A stretch of DNA of 64,000 nt from Anisodus tanguticus (Eukaryota > Streptophyta > Magnoliopsida > Solanales > Solanaceae). Below are positions 11,635-23,549 of this stretch, piece by piece. Each line of letters starts with the position of its first letter. Positions within the stretch are counted from its first letter, which is position 1. Position numbers and translations under genes: made by a program. The stretch lies in contig CM067542.1 of assembly GCA_034509755.1 (NCBI GenBank), forward strand, positions 21,767,001 through 21,831,000. Direction: 5' to 3'. The notes under the pieces are model-generated. The model saw only the letters and a program-made list of their open reading frames with translations, made no database searches and was not told the origin of the DNA.

Positions 11635-12721
11635 ATATGCAAATTGTATTCTACATTTGTTATAATTAAGTAGAAACACATGCATCACTATCGTGAGAAA
11701 AAAATAGACAGACAAGTGATTTTCTATGACATATTACCTTAATCTTACCCCTAATAGGAGGTATAGAGGGAGGTCGAGCTTCATACTGACATAAATTAGT
11801 CTGAGGATTATAATCTCAGGACTATAATCCTGAGATAACTTAGTTCGCGAACTAAACGATCCCTTACTCTCTAGAATGTTTCTCCATACTTTAAACTTTT
11901 GGTTGATATCCTCGTTGATTTTGTCAATTAGCACAATTTCATCAGTAAATAATATACACCACGAAACCTCATCTTATATTTTATTGGTTATGACAACAAG
12001 TACGGGCTTAATATATAGATTGTAAACCCACGGTAATGGGAAGCTCCTTGTTTCTCCAAGCTACTACCATTCTCATGCTAATGACAACTCCTTGACATAT
12101 GTCCATTATAGAAATTTTACATTTAATATGATCTATTTTTTTGCTTCTCCAACACATACCAAAGAACAAATAAAATGCATACTTACAATATTTTAACTTT
12201 TTAAGATATGCATATATAGTTTGAGCCAGATGCATGTTTGTAGTTATGCCCTTATCTATGTTTACTTTTTACTCTTAAGATGTCTCTTAGGGAATCCATT
12301 GGCTACTACAGAATTGAAAAAATTACGTAAAACTATGATGAGCATTATGTATTCCTTTCTTTGGGAATCAATATCTGAGACGCATATCTCTTTCAATGAC
12401 CAATAAACCAAATCCAAGTTCAGGATGCCCTCTCTATATCAAAATGCTATAGGAGAAATTCTCCAAGCCTTTATTGTGACGTCATGTGATATGTTCACGT
12501 GACTGTATCCATACCCTGCTTTGATGCTTATCATCTTTAATTTCCCACTCTTTTTCAATTACGTATCTTCAGTTGACATTCTATAATGTACTCTCATAAC
12601 TAGCAATCTCAAAAATCAATCAACATTCTCCAGAAGGAAAACAGAATAATATATAAAGAAACTTAGAAAGACTAGGAGGCTATTTGGCTAAGTTTATCAG
12701 CTGGTCAAATTATCATATACA
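11635..12721. other. Intergenic sequence without a supported gene
   Basis: AT-rich DNA between the solo LTR and copia C1. Short ORFs (for example 12008-12235 and 12221-12406) have no recognisable domain. A palindrome cluster lies at 11814-11855. From about 12680 the sequence resembles the end of a hAT-type MITE, into which C1 appears to have inserted. Confidence 0.6.
11814..11855. repeat. Palindrome cluster, probable MITE remnant
   Basis: TCTCAGGA (11814-11821) pairs with TCCTGAGA (11828-11835), and a perfect 16-bp palindrome TTAGTTCGCGAACTAA lies at 11840-11855. Read on the minus strand, it is followed inward from TAAGGGATCGTTTAGTT, like the terminus of Tourist-type MITEs. The other end is not clear. 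Confidence 0.5.
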
Positions 12722-12726
12722 CATTT

Positions 12727-12892
12727 TGATAGAATATTTTTGTATATTTTTTATATCTTTTATATTTAGTTAGTTAATATTCTAATTGTAATTAATCAAA
12801 TTAGTTACCTAGTTTGTAGCCTAACTTGTAGCTTTGTACTATTATATATTATACACAATAATGAATGAAAAGGCAAGGAATATATTCTTACA
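12727..12892 (+). repeat. 5' LTR of copia C1
   Basis: Begins TGATAGAATATT and ends TTCTTACA; matched by 17335-17508. Followed at once by TGGTATCA (12893-12900), a short tRNA-Met-type primer-binding site. Confidence 0.92.
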
Positions 12893-13009
12893 TGGTATCA
12901 GCAAAATCCTAACCCTAAAACAACTAAGCCGCCGCCACCGTCGGCCTACTCTTCCGCCGCCTCCTTCTCGACGTCAATCTCCTCTCCTCTTCTTCATCCT
13001 TCTTTTTCA

Positions 13010-13713
13010 ATGGTTGCTCAACAAAATTTTCATCCCGCTCTTGCGATTAACAACATCAAGAATTTCATTCTCATAACTTTTGAGATGGAAAAAATTTAGT
13101 ACTCCTCATGGGCGAAATTATTAAATATTCATTGCCGTGTGTACCAAGTCATCGATCACATCATTCCTCCTAAACCCAAGCCAACCAACAAAAACATGGA
13201 GAAACATGATGTTCTTGATGAAGAACTTTGGTCACGACTGGATGCGATTGTTCTGCAATGGATCTATGACACAATCTCGAATGATCTCTTGCATACAATC
13301 ATCGAATCCGGCGACACTGCCCAACAAACATGGGAGAGATTATAAATCATCTTTCATGACAACAAGACCTAACGTGCCCTGTACATAGAAAATCAATTTA
13401 AGAACATTCAACAGGATGATTTTACAATACGTTGGCCTATTGACAAGAACATGAAATGATTGCCGATAAACTCTCCAACATCGGTGCACCAGTCACAAAT
13501 CAACGGTTGGTCATGCAACTAATTGCGGGTTTAAATAAAAACTATGATGGTGTTGCTACAATCATCCAACAAATCACTCTGTTGACTCCGTTCTATGGGG
13601 CTCGTTCGAGACTTTTTCTTGAGGAAACCCGCAAAGCCAAGCGGGCAGCGGCTAATGCCAACACCACCGACGTCGCCCTCCTTACCACCAATGGCTACAC
13701 TATCGATGAATGA
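13010..13713 (+). pseudogene. Copia gag (C1)
   Basis: The likely start MVAQQNFHPALAI at 13010 matches the gag N-terminus of the other copies. Characteristic blocks follow: LWSRLDAIVLQWIYDTIS, WERL, then KLSNIGAPVTNQRLVMQLIAGL and ARSRLFLEETRKAKRAA. Stops occur at codon level (for example near 13098 and 13343), and several frameshifts break it. Gag would form the cytoplasmic virus-like particle. No CCHC zinc knuckle follows; the region is instead Pro/Gln-rich up to a CPYPTS-like motif near 13960. Confidence 0.85.
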
Positions 13714-14094
13714 GGCCCGGATTACGACCAGTATCAACAGCACACAAATGATCCAAATTGAGGTCAACATCTCCAGAATAACAACAAAGGCAAAAATTCT
13801 GACAAAGGCCTCGATAACCGTAGTGGCAGCAGCAACAAAGGTGGTAGGGGACAGTCACCGTCGGCCGGAAGCCACCCACAGCGGTAGCAACAGCCTCCGT
13901 TGTGGGTTGTATACCCACCATGGGAAGCGTAGGGCCAGCAACAGTGGGATGCTCCACCTTGCCCTTACCCGACATCCTCCTGTGTCCGACCTCCGGCTCG
14001 ACAACCCCAGCCCCTAGAATTCTCGGTGTTCGTCCACAACAAGTTTACAATGCGTAGACATCTCCTCCATTAACCTACGCCCCAATAGATATTG

Positions 14095-15523
14095 AGGCGG
14101 CAATGCACACGATGTCTCTCAACGTTCCGAACGATAATTTGTACATGGATACGGTGCAACATTGCAATGACGACATCTCAGGGTACTCTCTCATCTTATT
14201 TAAATATGAGCAATTTAAACCGTAATATTATTGTTGGTAGTGGATAAGCCATTCCCATTCGAGGTTATGGACAATCATCCCTCTCCCCACCACACCCCCG
14301 TTAACTTTAAAAATGTCCTCCATGCCCCAAAACTTATCAAAAATTTGATCTCTCTGTGCCATTTTACAACCGACAATAATATTTCTCTTGAATTTGATCC
14401 TTTTGGTTTTTCTATAAAATACCTACAAACAGGGATGAGAATAATGAGATGTGATAGCACCATGGATCTATATCCTATCACGACCACCATCGGCCATCAT
14501 ACCTCCTCTCCTTCAACCTTTGCAGCTATTTACTTTGTTCTTTGGCATAATAGATTGGGACATCCGAGAGACTTTGTTTTATGCTCCATTAGCAAAAATA
14601 AGTTTATTGATTTTAAACATTTTTCTTGTCCTGTTGTTTGTGAATCTTGTATTTTTGGGAAACATGTCAAATTGTCATTTTATTTTTCATCTTCTAACAC
14701 CTTGATGCCATTTGATATCATACATAGTGATTTATGTACTTCTTCCATCTTAAGCACAACTGGGCACCGATATTATCACTTATTTTTGGATGATTATTCT
14801 AATTTCCTATGGACCTTCCCTATTGGCAATAAATCCCAAGTCTATTCTATTTCTCATCCTTTAGTGCTTTAATTAAGACACAATTTGAAAAGAATATCAA
14901 ATATTTTCAATGTGATAATGGGAGGGAATTCGACAATAAACAATTCCAACACTTTTACGCTAAAAATGGTCTTGTTTTTCATTTTTCATGCCCCCACCTC
15001 CTCTCCACAAATTGGCAAAGCCAAACGCAAAATAAGAACCATCAATAACTTAGTTCGTACCCTCCTTCCCCATGCCTCCACCCCCTCTTTTTGGCATCAC
15101 ACTCTATCAATGATAACTTATCTCTTGAACATTCTCCCAAACAAGTCTCCGACTCAAGTTCTATGTAGTCGGGATCCTTCCTATAAGCACATACGAACTT
15201 TTGGGTGTCTATGCTACCCCCTTCATCCTACCACCACAACCGATAAACTTCAATCTCATTCCAACCCATGTGTATTCCTTGGTTACCCATCTAATCATCG
15301 AGGTTATAACTATTACGATTTATCAAGCCAAAAAATAATCATCTTTCGGCATGTCATATTCGATGAGTCTCAATTTTCTTTTGTCAAGATGCATTCACCG
15401 TCTCCGGATTCATATGACTTCTTAAATGATGGCCTCAATCTCCTTTTGATTCATCAATTACACAATCAGTCGCTACCATTACCGCCGCAACTACCAGAGC
15501 CCGACCCATCTCCCACGGTCTAG
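14095..15523 (+). pseudogene. Copia protease and integrase (C1)
   Basis: The protease site Met-Asp-Thr-Gly is recognisable at about 14145 but a one-base loss shifts the frame in the motif. The frame 14231-14872 holds the pre-integrase zinc finger (WHNRLGHP then CESCIFGKH) and the first catalytic Asp in IIHSDL. The second Asp is in QCDNGREFDN near 14910, in another frame. In 14885-15523 the expected GKAERK box reads GKAKRK, so the catalytic Glu is Lys. CVFLGYPSNHRGY marks the end of integrase. The reading is broken in at least three places. Confidence 0.85.
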
Positions 15524-17337
15524 TGTCGGGTGGGCCACCAAACCCCGCCAAGGGAACCACGGCCTAGCCCACCCATCGCCATCCCAGGTCCCAGCCCCGC
15601 CTTTGCCTCCTCTCGGCCTGCGCCACAACCCCACCTTCCCGAACCCAGCTCGCCCAGCTCCCCACGGCCCATATCCACACCAATCCATCCCCATCTGGCA
15701 CCCCTACAGACAATGGAAACTCGTGTTATGCATGGTATTTCCAAACTTAAATGACAATTCAATTTGTCAACTTCAGTTGCGAATTCATCTCTTCCTCACA
15801 ACTCAAAAAATGCCTTGTCCGATCCCAATTGGAAAGATGTCATGTTAGACGAATATAATGCTCTTATTGAAAATAAGACATGGGATCTAGTACCCCGTCC
15901 TCCTGATGCTAATGTTATTCATTCTATGTAGATTTTTCGACATTAAAAGAATCTGATGGTTCCTTTGAGAGGCATAAGGCCCGTCTTGTAGGTGATAGCA
16001 GGTCTCAACAGGTTGGTGTAGATTGTGATGAAACTTTCAGCCCTGTGGTGAAATCGACAATTATTCAGACTGTTCTCAACATTGCTTTGTCCAAATCATA
16101 GCTAATTCATCAGCTTGATGTTAAAAATGCCTTCTTGCATGACGACCTTCATGAAACCGTTTATATGCATCAGCCTATGGGATTCAGGGATCCGGTTCAT
16201 CCATATTATATGTGTCATTTGAAGAAATTACTCTACGGACTGAAATAGGTTCCCCGTGCATGGTATCAATGATTTTTTGATTTTGTATCCTATGTTAGCT
16301 TTTCACATAGAAAATCTGATCATTCACTGTTCATCTATCGCAAGGGTAATGACATGGCAAACATTCTATTATATGTTGATGCTATCATACTCACTACCTC
16401 TTCTGATGCACCTCGCCAATTTATTATGTCAGTTCTTGCTTCTGAATTTGCTATGAAGGATTTGAGCCCCCTAAGTTATTTATTGGGCATTGTATTACGA
16501 GACATGCAAGTGGCTTATTTCTTTGTCAAATAAAAGTATGTCAATGACATTCTTGATAGAGCCGGCATGCCTTCTTGTAAATCTGCTCCAAAACTGGTTG
16601 ACACTAAATCTAAGCTTAGTGCCTCTTCGGGTTCTTGTTATGAATACCCCACTCATTATCGCAGTTTAGCAGGAGCATTACAATATCTCACTTTCACGAG
16701 ACCAGATATATCCTATATCGTGCAACAAATCTGCTTACATATGCATGACCCAAAATATGAACATATGAATTCTCTCAAACAAATTTTGTGATATGTACAA
16801 GGCACTCTCCATTTTGGCTTGCACCTGTACAAGTCCTTCATCTCCGGTCTCACCTCATACACTGATGTTGATTGGGGTGGATGTCCCGACACTAGACAAT
16901 ACACTTCGGGTTACTGTGTCTTCCTCAGGGATAACTTGTTTTCTTGGTCCTCTAAGCGTCAACCTACTATGTCTCGGTCCAGTGCAGAAGCCGAGTACTG
17001 TGGCATAGCGAATGTGGTTTTCAAGTGTTGTTGAATACGTAACCTTTTGTTGGAACTTCACTGCTCAATCCGCAAGGCTACATTAGTTTACTGTGACAAT
17101 GTAAGTGCGATATATCTTTCCAGCAATCCCGTTCAACATCTGCGCACTAAATACATTGAAATAAATATTCATTTTGTACGTGAGAAAGTTGCTCGTGGAC
17201 AAGTTCGTGTCCTTCACATCCCTTCTCGGTACCAAATTGCTGACATATTTACTAAAGGACTTCCGTGCATACTCTTTGATGATTTCCAAGCCAGTCTCAG
17301 CGTACGAAAACCTCCCACTTCAACTGTGGGGGTGTGA
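15524..17337 (+). pseudogene. Copia reverse transcriptase and RNase H (C1)
   Basis: A Pro-rich linker (15530-15720) leads into the RT: DEYNALIENKTWDLVPRP, ERHKARLVGD, LIHQLDVKNAFLHDDL and LLYVDAIILT. The polymerase motif YVDD therefore reads YVDA. RNase H follows with SYTDVDWGGCPDTR, SRSSAEAEY and VYCDNVSAIYLSSNP, then IADIFTKGLP. In-frame stops are frequent: TAG for Trp near 15930 and 16100, TAG for Gln near 16247, TGA for Arg near 16269 and 16790, TGA for Trp near 17031. Nearly all are single C-to-T or G-to-A changes. Confidence 0.88.
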
Positions 17338-17508
17338 AAGAATATTTTATAGAATATTCTTGTATATCTTTTATATTTAGTTAGTTAATATAATATTCTA
17401 ATTGTACTTAGTCAAATTAGTTACCTAGTTTGTAGCCTAACTTGTAGCTTTGTACTATTATATATTATACACAATAATGAATAAAAAGGCAAGGAAGATC
17501 TTCTTACA
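17335..17508 (+). repeat. 3' LTR of copia C1
   Basis: Begins TGAAAGAATATT right after a purine tract GTGGGGG (17326-17332) and ends TTCTTACA. It has a short extra duplication of AGAATATT compared with the 5' LTR. CATTT follows at 17509-17513. Confidence 0.92.
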
Positions 17509-17544
17509 CATTTCTTAGCTTATTACACGTTTGATGGGCACTAA

Positions 17545-17792
17545 GGGCTCGTTTGGTACGAGGGATATATAATGAATAATAATTTTGTGAGATTAAATTT
17601 GAGATGAGTTTATACCACATTTGGTTGTGATAAAATCGTTGTATAACTAATCCCAGGATCAGTTATCCAGATTGGTAGTGTTATTTTATTTCTACAAGAT
17701 GGTGAAATAAGAATCACGGGAGAACTAATCTCGAAATAACTAATCCGGAGTAATTAATTCAGGGATAACTTGTTCCCCAACCAAATTACCCC
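17545..17792. mobile_element. Tourist-like (PIF/Harbinger) MITE
   Basis: A 248-bp unit starting GGGCTCGTTTGGT and ending ACCAAATTACCCC, imperfect terminal inverted repeats, flanked by TAA on both sides (17542-17544 and 17793-17795), the three-base target typical of PIF/Harbinger MITEs. It has no coding capacity. Confidence 0.75.
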
Positions 17793-17795
17793 TAA

Positions 17796-18838
17796 TAGTG
17801 AGTATAAGCTAAAATTGTTCATGATTTGGTCATTCTTAACTTATATTTTAACAACTTATTAAGCACTTTTAGTTTGAACACACCATTTATGATTCTATTC
17901 CTAATATGTTTTATAATCTTTGAAATATTCTACCTAAAATATAGTAACTTTTAATTATTTTTCTATTCTATTTCTGTTCTTTCATGTTAGTATTTAATGT
18001 AGGATATTTTAAATTATATATTTTTAAATAATTTCAAGAACATTTTAGTTATTTTAATTTAACAGAAAAATGTGTAGCATCCCCTTTTAACAAAATACAA
18101 CAACTTCTAATTGTCAATTCCAATATTTTTATTCAATATATAATTATTTACTTATAAAATCAATTTCAACACTTGAAGTTATTTTCAGCCCTTGACGTTT
18201 ATCAGGCATAGTACATGTAATCAGTTAACTCAAATGGGCTCCCGAAGGATTAAAACTTTTATAATTTCTTTTCGAAAAAAAATAGAATATATTACTAGTG
18301 AAAATCGTTTTCATTTCATTTTACAATCATATGAGAGAAGTCGACTACTTGTGATGATGTCAGAGAAACTCCTATTCTTAAGGGAAAAACCAATGGGTTA
18401 AGAGATCACTTATTAATTATTTAAAAGCTGCAGGTAATTAAAAGCCATTTTCTTTAATCTTTACTACTTTTTTTTTCACTTTTTTTTTTCGTTATCTGAA
18501 ATGGCTAACCAACGTTCTTCTGTTAGATCAATTTCATTGACTATTGACTTTTGGTTATTTATAATATGTTTTCACATTTATGTTTACTCTAGTTATACAG
18601 ATTGTAATATTGGAGGAAGATATTATTAAAGAAGTATTTCATGTATCAAGATCAATGAAATGGATTTATTTTAAGAATTATTTATTTTCTCCAGTAAAAT
18701 GAATGAAATACATTTATGTAAAAAATTATTATCTTAGGCACCGTGAGTGAAACTATAAAAAGAAAAAGAAAAAAATTATAATTGTGACATGCAAGTCAGA
18801 ATAGATAAATATGACTTTATGATATATTTAACTTGGAT
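17796..18838. other. Intergenic sequence, probable old hAT-type MITE remnant at its start
   Basis: The first part (17796-17900), with runs such as AACTTATTAAGCACTTTTAG, resembles the interior of a hAT-like MITE whose start lies before copia C1 near 12680. The rest is AT-rich and I see no gene, RNA or further element in it. Confidence 0.45.
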
Positions 18839-18843
18839 GTTAG

Positions 18844-19148
18844 TGAAAGAAATAATCTCTTGATTATTCTCTTTAATGAAAGAGTATATACATAATTTAC
18901 AATTTTACATAATAGAAAACATATTTCTATTCTAATCCTAAAATCCTATTCTAGTAGTACATGAATCCTATAATTATGGTAAGTGTACAATACTAATTAA
19001 TGTAAAACATTACCTAAAACCGTGGGCTATATACGGGCTAAATACACTGAATATACAACTGGCCGAAACCCTATATACATAAACTGAAACCATATATATA
19101 TATAGGATATACACGTGTATACCGTGTATATCTTATGTATATTTAATA
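18844..19148 (-). repeat. 3' LTR of copia C2
   Basis: On the plus strand it starts TGAAAGAAATAATC and ends TTTAATA, one base changed from the CA of its partner. It carries a perfect 14-bp palindrome TATACACGTGTATA at 19108-19121. Confidence 0.92.
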
Positions 19149-21392
19149 CCATCCCCCCCCCCCCCGTCATAGCGGGCGGTCTTCGTACGCTGAGACTGTC
19201 CCTAAAATCTTCAAAAATGACCGAGAAAAGACCCTTTGTAAAGATGTATGCAATTTGATAACTGGAAGGGACATGGCAGACGCGTACTTGTCTACGAGCT
19301 ACCTTTTCGCGAACAAAGTGAATGTCCATCTCGATATGTTTAGTGTGCTGGTGTTGAATATATTACCAAAAAGATAGATGGCACTAACATTATCACAATA
19401 AACCAAGGTAGCTTTCTGAATAGGACAATGAAGCTCTAAAAGAAGATTACGTAACCAACAGGATTCAGAGACCACATTGGCTACCCCTCGATACTCAGCC
19501 TCTGCACTAGAGCGAGACAAAGTCGACTGACGTTTTGTAGACCAGAAGACCAAGTTATTACCAAGAAATATACAATATCCAGACGTAGAGCGTTTGGTGT
19601 CCGAACAGCCACCCCAATCAGCATCTGTATACGAGACAAATGTAGACGTCGATGAGGGATATAAATGTAAGCCAAAGTCAAGTATCTCTTGGATGTACCG
19701 AATAATACGTTTGAGCGCATTCATGTGCTCAACCCTGGAATCATGCATAAACAAGCACACCTGATGTACGGCATACGTAATGTTTGGTCTCGTGAATGTC
19801 AGATACCGAAGAGCCCCTATAAGACTGCGATAGCGGATTGGATCCTTGTACGGGGAGCCAGCCGCAACCCCTAGCTTTGGTTTCGTATCAACTAGAGTGG
19901 AAATGGACTTAAATGAGGACATACCAGCTGGCTCAATGATCTCAACGACATACTTCCATTGTGATAAGAATAACCCACCTGGATGACGAGTGACAGCAAT
20001 CCCCAAAAAGTAACTCAAGGGTCCCAAGTCTTTCATAGCAAACTCAGAACTGAGCATTGTCATGATAGACTAGCGTAATGCATCAGAAGAGACAATCAAG
20101 ATAATATAATCCACATATAATAGTATATAAGCCAGTGAAGAACCACGATGATATATGAATAATGAATTATCAGACCTGCGATGAGAAAACCCAATAGTCG
20201 AAACATAGTCTGCAAACCTCTTATACCAAGCCCGTGGGGACTGCGTAAGCCCATACAAAGACTTTTTCAATAAACAGACATGATGAGGATATTTGGGATC
20301 CCTAAATCCCAAGGGCTGATACATATAAATTGTCTCCTTGATATCACTATGTAAGAAAGCATTCTTCACGTCTAACTGATGAATGGGCCATGCTTTCGAA
20401 AGAGATAAGCTGAGCACAGTGCGAATGGTAGTCGGCTTGACCACCGGACTAAATATCTCATCACAATCCACACCAACCTGCTGAGTCTTACCATCACCTA
20501 CGAGACAAGCCTTATGCCTTGCAAAAGAACCGTCAGAATTGTCTTTATGAGCAAAAATCCACATAGACCGAATAATATTAACACTAGATGGACGGGGCAC
20601 CAATTCCCACGTCTTATTATCCATAAGAGCATTATATTCATCAGTCATAATAATTTTCCAATTTGGGTCATTTAAAGCAAACACAGTATTACAGGGTAGG
20701 GGTGATTTAAGAACATTAGAATTTAAATTAAAATGTATTTTTGGTTTAAAAATACCCCGTTGACTACGAGTGACTAGTCTTTGACTCGGGGGAGAATTGG
20801 GCGAATTTTGGGAAATATTTGGACACGTGACAGACGGGCCGTGCAGCGGGGGCGGTGGGCTGCGGCCCCCAGAATTGGGAACGGTAGCACTGCCCGAATT
20901 AAAGACTGGGCCAGTTTCGAGATTGGGCTGGGCAACTAGCCCAATTAAGGAAACCGGAACAGATGATGGCCCAAAGATGGTACTGGAAACAGTGGTGGGA
21001 GACGGGACTGTAGATCCAACGAGCATTGGGCCCACTGGAGGATTTGGGGTGCAGGACATGTCCGCTAAATGGTGGATAATATACAGAGAGACATCGTCAT
21101 CCAAAAAATTATACGAACTAGGCACGGGACTACACACTTTAGCAAACGGAAATTGAGACTCATAAAAAATAACATGGCGACTAATGATGAATTTATTAGA
21201 CGATAAATCAAAACATTTGTAACCACGATGATTAGATGGATAACCCAAAAACACACAAGGGGTAGAACGGGCATGGAGTTTGTTAATTGTGGTGGACGGA
21301 AATAACGGATAACATAAGAACCCAAAGACCCTAAGATGGGAATACGAATGAGTCTTATTATATAAGATTTGAAGAAGAGACGAATATGCCAA
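19030..21392 (-). pseudogene. Copia integrase end, reverse transcriptase and RNase H (C2)
   Basis: From 21392 leftward one frame runs 440 codons: integrase end (CVFLGYPSNHRGY), a Pro-rich linker, and RT with LDVKNAFLHSDI and YVDYIIL. The catalytic YVDD is YVDY, which should abolish polymerase activity. A TAG at 20070-20072 replaces a codon that is CAG (Gln) in C4; the same frame then continues to 19299 through RNase H (SYTDADWGGCSDTKRS, SRSSAEAEYRG, VYCDNVSAIYL). A one-base shift moves the last part (DIHFVREKVARRQVRV, FTKGLF) to the frame ending near 19030. It is the best-preserved pol stretch here, but not functional. Confidence 0.9.
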
Positions 21393-22387
21393 ACCTTTGG
21401 TAGGAAGAATGTTAAGAAAATATGTAGCAATTTATAGAGCATGATGCCAAAAAGAGGGGAGTACGAAAGCATGAATCAATAAAGTTCGGACAATGTTATT
21501 AATGATACGAATTTTGCGTTCAGCTTTCCCATTTTGTGAAGACGTATGAGGACAAGAAAAATGAAAATTGATCTCATTATTAGCAAAACTCCCAAAACAT
21601 CCCATTATCATATTCTTTTCCATTATCACATTGAATATTTTTGATGTCTCGTTCGAATTGGGTTCTAATGAATGCTCTAAATTTTAAGAAGGCATTAAAG
21701 TATGAGAATTAGAGTCTACAAATGGCAATCTAACAATTTTTCCTAAAGAACAAGATTGACAATTCAGAGTACTACACGTACCCTTACAAGAAATAAAATT
21801 ATTTTTATCTAAGGAAGACAAAATAGACAACCCTGGATGACCTAGACGAGCATTCCACAAGGAAGGAGCAAGGGCTGCAAAAGTTGATGGCAAGGCTGGA
21901 CTCGAGAGACCGGAACATGGCATGATATGATAAAAATCTCTCCTACTATCACACCTCATTAGAGGAATCTCCGTCTCGAAATCCTTCATAGAAAACCCAA
22001 ATGGATCAAATTCAACAGAAATTGAATTATCAGTGGTAAATTTACGGACATACACCAAATTTTTAATCGTTTAGGGGTATGAAGGGTATTTTTCAAGATA
22101 AGGGGTAGACTGGGGGGAGACAAAGTTTTATGACCGTAACCACGAATTGGAATTAAATTACCATTACCAACAATTATACCACGGTTGTTACTCTAATTGG
22201 AATAAGACGAGAGAGTACATGGGTCCAACGTCATGTGAGTAGTGGCACCGGTGTCTATGTACCAATTTGGGTTCGAGGGATTTATTTTAAGTGTGTGCAT
22301 CGCGTCTTCAATATCGGTAGGGGTGGGGCCCGCTACATGATGGGCCTGGTGGGGCCGAGGCCCAAGGCTACCTCTCTGCTGACCCAT
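21393..22387 (-). pseudogene. Copia protease and integrase (C2), with a deletion of the first catalytic Asp
   Basis: WYIDTGATTHMT (start of the frame 22387-22193) is an intact aspartic-protease site. The frame 22058-21684 holds the pre-integrase region with WNARLGHP and CQSCSLGK. It then breaks: LMPS is followed directly by sequence equal to FRAFIRTQFERD, so about 50 residues present in C4, including the first catalytic Asp (IHSDLW), are missing. The second Asp (CDNGKEYDN) and the Glu (QNGKAERK) remain but in shifted frames. Confidence 0.87.
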
Positions 22388-23395
22388 ACCTCCACTGTAG
22401 CGCTGGACTGGAGCTGGAGTAGAAATATTGGGTCGAAACTATGGCTGAAACTAGGCCCAATTCGCTGGAAATTGGGCTGGCAGAACGTAGAAGATGTTGG
22501 GCCAAGGGCAACCGGCCCAGCCCAATGGCCAGGGGGTCAACTGATGGGACCAGGTTGCCCGGGGCGCATTGTTGCCTGGGTGGGGCCCACTGTCCGAATT
22601 CTGTCACCGCCACCATTGTCGGAACCACCGTATTTGCCCCCGTGATTTTTGCCATTATTTTCCAACTATTCTTGCTGCCACCGTGTCCACGATTTTGGAC
22701 TGAATTATCAACAACACCTGCAAAATTAGTGGAGGATGTCAACATGACTACAGGACTAGCGCCGGTAGCTGCCTTTTTTGCCAAGCTGGCTTCTTCGAGT
22801 GTAAGCATAGAACGAGCCTGATAAAATTGAGGAAGAGGGCTGCTCTGACGAAGAATCGTGCCAACACCACTATAGGCCTCAGATAGGCTGCAACCATTTG
22901 TAGGACCAAACGATCATTTGTGACTGGCGCGCCAATGTTGCGGAGTTGGTCCACCAATTCTTTCAACCTTTTGCAATATTCTGAAACGTTGGGGAAATCT
23001 TCCATATTGACGTGGGAGAATTCCTGCTCAAGGGTAACAACACGTGAATTTTGATTATCTTAGAATATATCACTTACTCTATTCCATGCCGCCATCGCCG
23101 TAGCATCTGGTTCGATAATCGTTTGCAAGAGGTCTGTAGAAATAGCGGAGTAAATCCATTGAAGAACGGTAGCATCAAGGGTCGTCCATAAATTAGGATC
23201 ATCCTCAGGTTTGGACACCTCCGTATCCGTAGGAGCCGCATGGATAATATGATGGAGGACTTGATGCGAGCGTGCGTGAACTTTGAACAGTTCGGCCCAC
23301 GTCGCGTATTGAACGTTTTCTATTTCAAGAATGATAGGGATGTGATTCTTGATATTAGAAATAGTAAGGGCAGGGTGAAACATGTTCTTAGCCAT
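22388..23395 (-). pseudogene. Copia gag (C2)
   Basis: The likely start is MAKNMFHPALTIS at 23395, since this matches gag starts in C1 and C4; the upstream in-frame Met codons lie in the leader. WTTLDATVLQWIYSAISTD, FPNVSEYCKRLKELVDQLRNIGAPVT and LTLEEASLAKKAATG follow, the last in a different frame. A stop (TAG after SDIF) and at least one frameshift interrupt it. The C-terminal part is Gly/Pro-rich and has no CCHC knuckle. Confidence 0.86.
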
Positions 23396-23549
23396 AATAG
23401 CAATGAACGACGTGAGAAAGGGATTTGGAAGAAAATTTGGGAAGAATAAATCATTTTCAGGCATGGAAATCAAGAGCAGGAGGCTCGGAATCCGATGCAA
23501 AAGTTGGATGGAAATTGGGAGAAAATATTAACCTAGACTTCTGATACCA

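Larger units (their letters stand above)
12727..17508 (+). mobile_element. Ty1/copia retrotransposon C1, complete but decayed
   Basis: Short LTRs (166 bp at 12727-12892, 174 bp at 17335-17508) are flanked by a perfect duplication CATTT (12722-12726 and 17509-17513). The internal order gag, protease, integrase, reverse transcriptase, RNase H is that of Ty1/copia, since integrase precedes RT. The coding region has many stops and frameshifts. Its gag and protease are closest within this window to fragment C5. The element is 4.78 kb. Confidence 0.93.

Noticed and set aside
15491..15762. Two Gly/Arg-rich minus-strand ORFs in copia C1
   Set aside because: They are reverse readings of the Pro-rich linker between integrase and RT.
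20797..21156. Plus-strand 119-codon ORF
   Set aside because: It is the reverse complement of the C2 linker and RT region, where coding is clearly on the minus strand.
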